Part shown: positions 5,401-5,909 of the stretch, piece after piece
Layout of the letters: the number at the start of each line of letters is the position of its first letter
Numbering within the stretch: position 1 is the first letter of the stretch
DNA from: Candidatus Falkowiibacteriota bacterium
GTDB lineage: Bacteria > Patescibacteriota > Patescibacteriia > Patescibacteriales > WJLG01
Assembly: GCA_014728685.1 (NCBI GenBank)
Contig: WJLG01000037.1
Span: forward strand, 1-5,909
Reading direction: 5' to 3'
Length of the DNA: 5,909 nt
Position numbers and translations under genes: made by a program
Notes under the pieces: generated by a model
Told to the model about the DNA's origin: nothing
What the model saw: only the letters and a program-made list of their open reading frames with translations
The model's database searches: none

Positions 5401-5909
5401 TCAAGGTGATGTGCTGCAGGATCTGCTGATAGATCATTCTACTAGGACGACCTGGATGTTTCGGCCGAAAAGCCGAAACTATACTACCAGTAATGGCCGA
5501 AGCGTTGTCATGGAAAGCGATCATAGATCCTTTAGGATTCTGCTTCCAGGTCTCTTTGATCATTTCCATTAAGGTTCTGTCCATTGTCTCACTATTGATG
5601 ACAATGGTTGAGCCAAACAGACCATGGCGGGAGTGATTGGAACACATCTCACGAAGTTGCAGAAGTTCAGCTTCGGTAGGATCGCGCTTCAGTTTGTTGA
5701 CAAAGAGATCGAAGAAGTGGCGCTGGTAGGCTTCATCAAAGCCCAGATCGTATTCTTCATTCGCCTTCGCCATCAGATCAAGACTTTCTCCATTACCGAT
5801 GATAGGAACTTTGATCAATTCAGGAACTTCGATCAAGACGTCAAAGGTCTTGATACTTTCCTGAAAAATTCTTTCCCGCATCGGATCATAGAGGCCGGCA
5901 ATATATGCA
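2405..5909 (-). CDS. purL: Phosphoribosylformylglycinamidine synthase, large single-chain type (partial, N-terminus off the right edge)
   Basis: PurL converts FGAR, glutamine and ATP to FGAM, the fourth step of de novo purine synthesis, in the cytoplasm. The frame is open to the window edge; the Met at 5881 is internal, because the nine upstream codons read AYIAGLYDP and continue the family alignment, so about 100-150 N-terminal residues (PurS-like domain) are missing. Numbered from that Met: linker domain about 30-90 (SNHSRH 81-86); first synthase half about 100-470 (ETHCFP 163-168, GVGGGSGSS 315-323, HDQGAAG 369-375); second half about 490-850 (GGKDSTS 641-647, HDRSDGGL 747-754); class I glutaminase domain about 893-1158 with Cys988 in GVCNGCQ, and His1116 and Glu1118 in MPHPER. 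The long fused form, ETHxFP and the tryptophan-rich C-terminus (WQWPW) resemble the Bacteroides and eukaryotic PurL groups more than E. coli. Asn-to-Cys in ETHNFP, Asn for Glu in SEHSRH and GAAGPC for GAGGNG are unusual. No frameshift. Its promoter and upstream neighbours lie outside the window. Confidence 0.97.
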   Translation of the reverse strand, partial: AYIAGLYDPMRERIFQESIKTFDVLIEVPELIKVPIIGNGESLDLMAKANEEYDLGFDEAYQRHFFDLFVNKLKRDPTEAELLQLREMCSNHSRHGLFGSTIVINSETMDRTLMEMIKETWKQNPKGSMIAFHDNASAITGSIVSAFRPKHPGRPSRMIYQQILQHITLTVETHCFPTLWSPWPGSETGLGGCLRDGLAVGRGGDHRYAIAGFCTGNLFIPGYEMPWEKGAPRFESDVMASPLQIMLEAPGGAWSYGNRYGVPVIQGITRTFGMVMPNGEHYEYYKPIMMAGLAGVVEEDHIEKREAKKLHKVVGIGGPAYLIGVGGGSGSSNVSDEKESQRNLNAVQRGDALMAQLTWRVIRACIELGINNPIRVIHDQGAAGPCGVLTELIEKTGGQINLRRINVGDPSMGVTQIWIAEYQERYGLLIDPDRLNVFLKICEREGCPVENLGMVSGDGKIVVYDGDPESKIIDLPIEEVLSGLPKQTIKDYEPNFLGGPVNIPKDLTFIQALKNVFNLPAVGSKEFLVDRVDHSVGGLVVQGQRCGPLGLPISNVAVAASGYRATTGAASAIGECPNKTMLDAKAGVRMAVAEMLTNIVSAGVVDKEQIKASVNWMWAAKGIRGGVAKLYYAMEALKEFMISLGIAADGGKDSTSLAVKIGEKLIKSPETCMITGYGYVPDICRVLAPDIKRPGESSLYYIDLGGGKYRLGGSAFLQTLKQIGDECPDIDDRKLFLQTWLSIQKMIKTGNILSLHDRSDGGLVTAILEMAMAGNCGVRVKLEGDVPWVNKMFAEEAGYVLEIADDQAGVLSYFEENQIPIKKIGQTLKEQELSVNYNGNSLLSDSTENILSIWRETGVQIDSLQANPDCVTSSFNIRDRKDSPYNLTFTPTPAIGMMLEGKAPKVAVIRNQGTNGDREMMAALEIAGFQVFDVNMYDLTTGATSLRNFQGIVFPGGFSYGDVFGAGKGWTMQILQGFSSEFRNFCTREDTWILGVCNGCQVGARLGLAPFDSYNPKKQLLFLQNKSKAFESRFVPVKILDTPSIMFTGMAGSVLGIYVAHAEGRVWFPDQEDIPRISNSGLVTMAYVDEQGEKTEKYPYNPNGSVEGWTGFCDPTGRFNIMMPHPERNFLLWQWPWLPDGFKHLETSPWLRAFQNLFNWSLENRIR

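Noticed and set aside
5291..5572. Plus-strand open frame opposite the most altered part of purL
   Set aside because: The opposite frame keeps PurL homology throughout, so this is a shadow frame rather than an overlapping gene.
1..5909. CRISPR array, insertion sequence or attachment site
   Set aside because: No regularly spaced repeats, transposase or integrase motifs, target-site duplications or tRNA-flanked repeats were seen.

Overview
The window looks like a piece of a small-genome bacterial chromosome, plausibly from the Candidate Phyla Radiation (Patescibacteria/Parcubacteria-like). This is an inference from moderately low GC, short gaps, weak or absent Shine-Dalgarno sequences, long hairpin terminators, use of the standard bacterial code (TGA is a stop), and a surface-anchored cohesin/Ig-like protein of a kind I associate with those lineages. 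No rRNA or other phylogenetic marker is present, so the placement is tentative.

Layout. Positions 1-108 hold the first 36 codons of an unrecognised Lys/Glu-rich protein on the minus strand, which runs off the left edge. Between it and the next gene (about 109-440) is a non-coding region holding two divergent sigma70-like promoters whose -35 hexamers overlap, and a roughly 225-nt segment (about 177-406) that looks like a structured non-coding RNA. It has its own extended -10 promoter, 5' and 3' ends that pair over 23 bp in two helices, internal hairpins, a possible pseudoknot and a terminal U-run. I cannot match it to a known family; it is the most interesting object here. A third promoter (405-433) starts where the U-run ends and serves the next gene.

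Positions 497-1984 (+) encode a probable secreted, membrane-anchored protein: signal peptide, cohesin-like domain, acidic linker, two Ig-like regions, one C-terminal membrane helix and a basic cytoplasmic tail. It ends at an intrinsic terminator. Positions 2031-2321 (+) encode a small DUF1294 membrane protein. A 40-bp perfect palindrome (2343-2382) with U-runs on both strands separates it from the convergent gene that fills the rest of the window.

Positions 2405-5909 (-) are a large single-chain PurL (phosphoribosylformylglycinamidine synthase), missing only its N-terminal PurS-like region beyond the right edge. Its glutaminase triad is intact, but several normally conserved motifs in the first synthase half are altered.

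The genes do not form one pathway. PurL is purine-biosynthesis housekeeping, the cohesin-like protein is envelope-associated, and the RNA candidate is an independent unit upstream of the latter.
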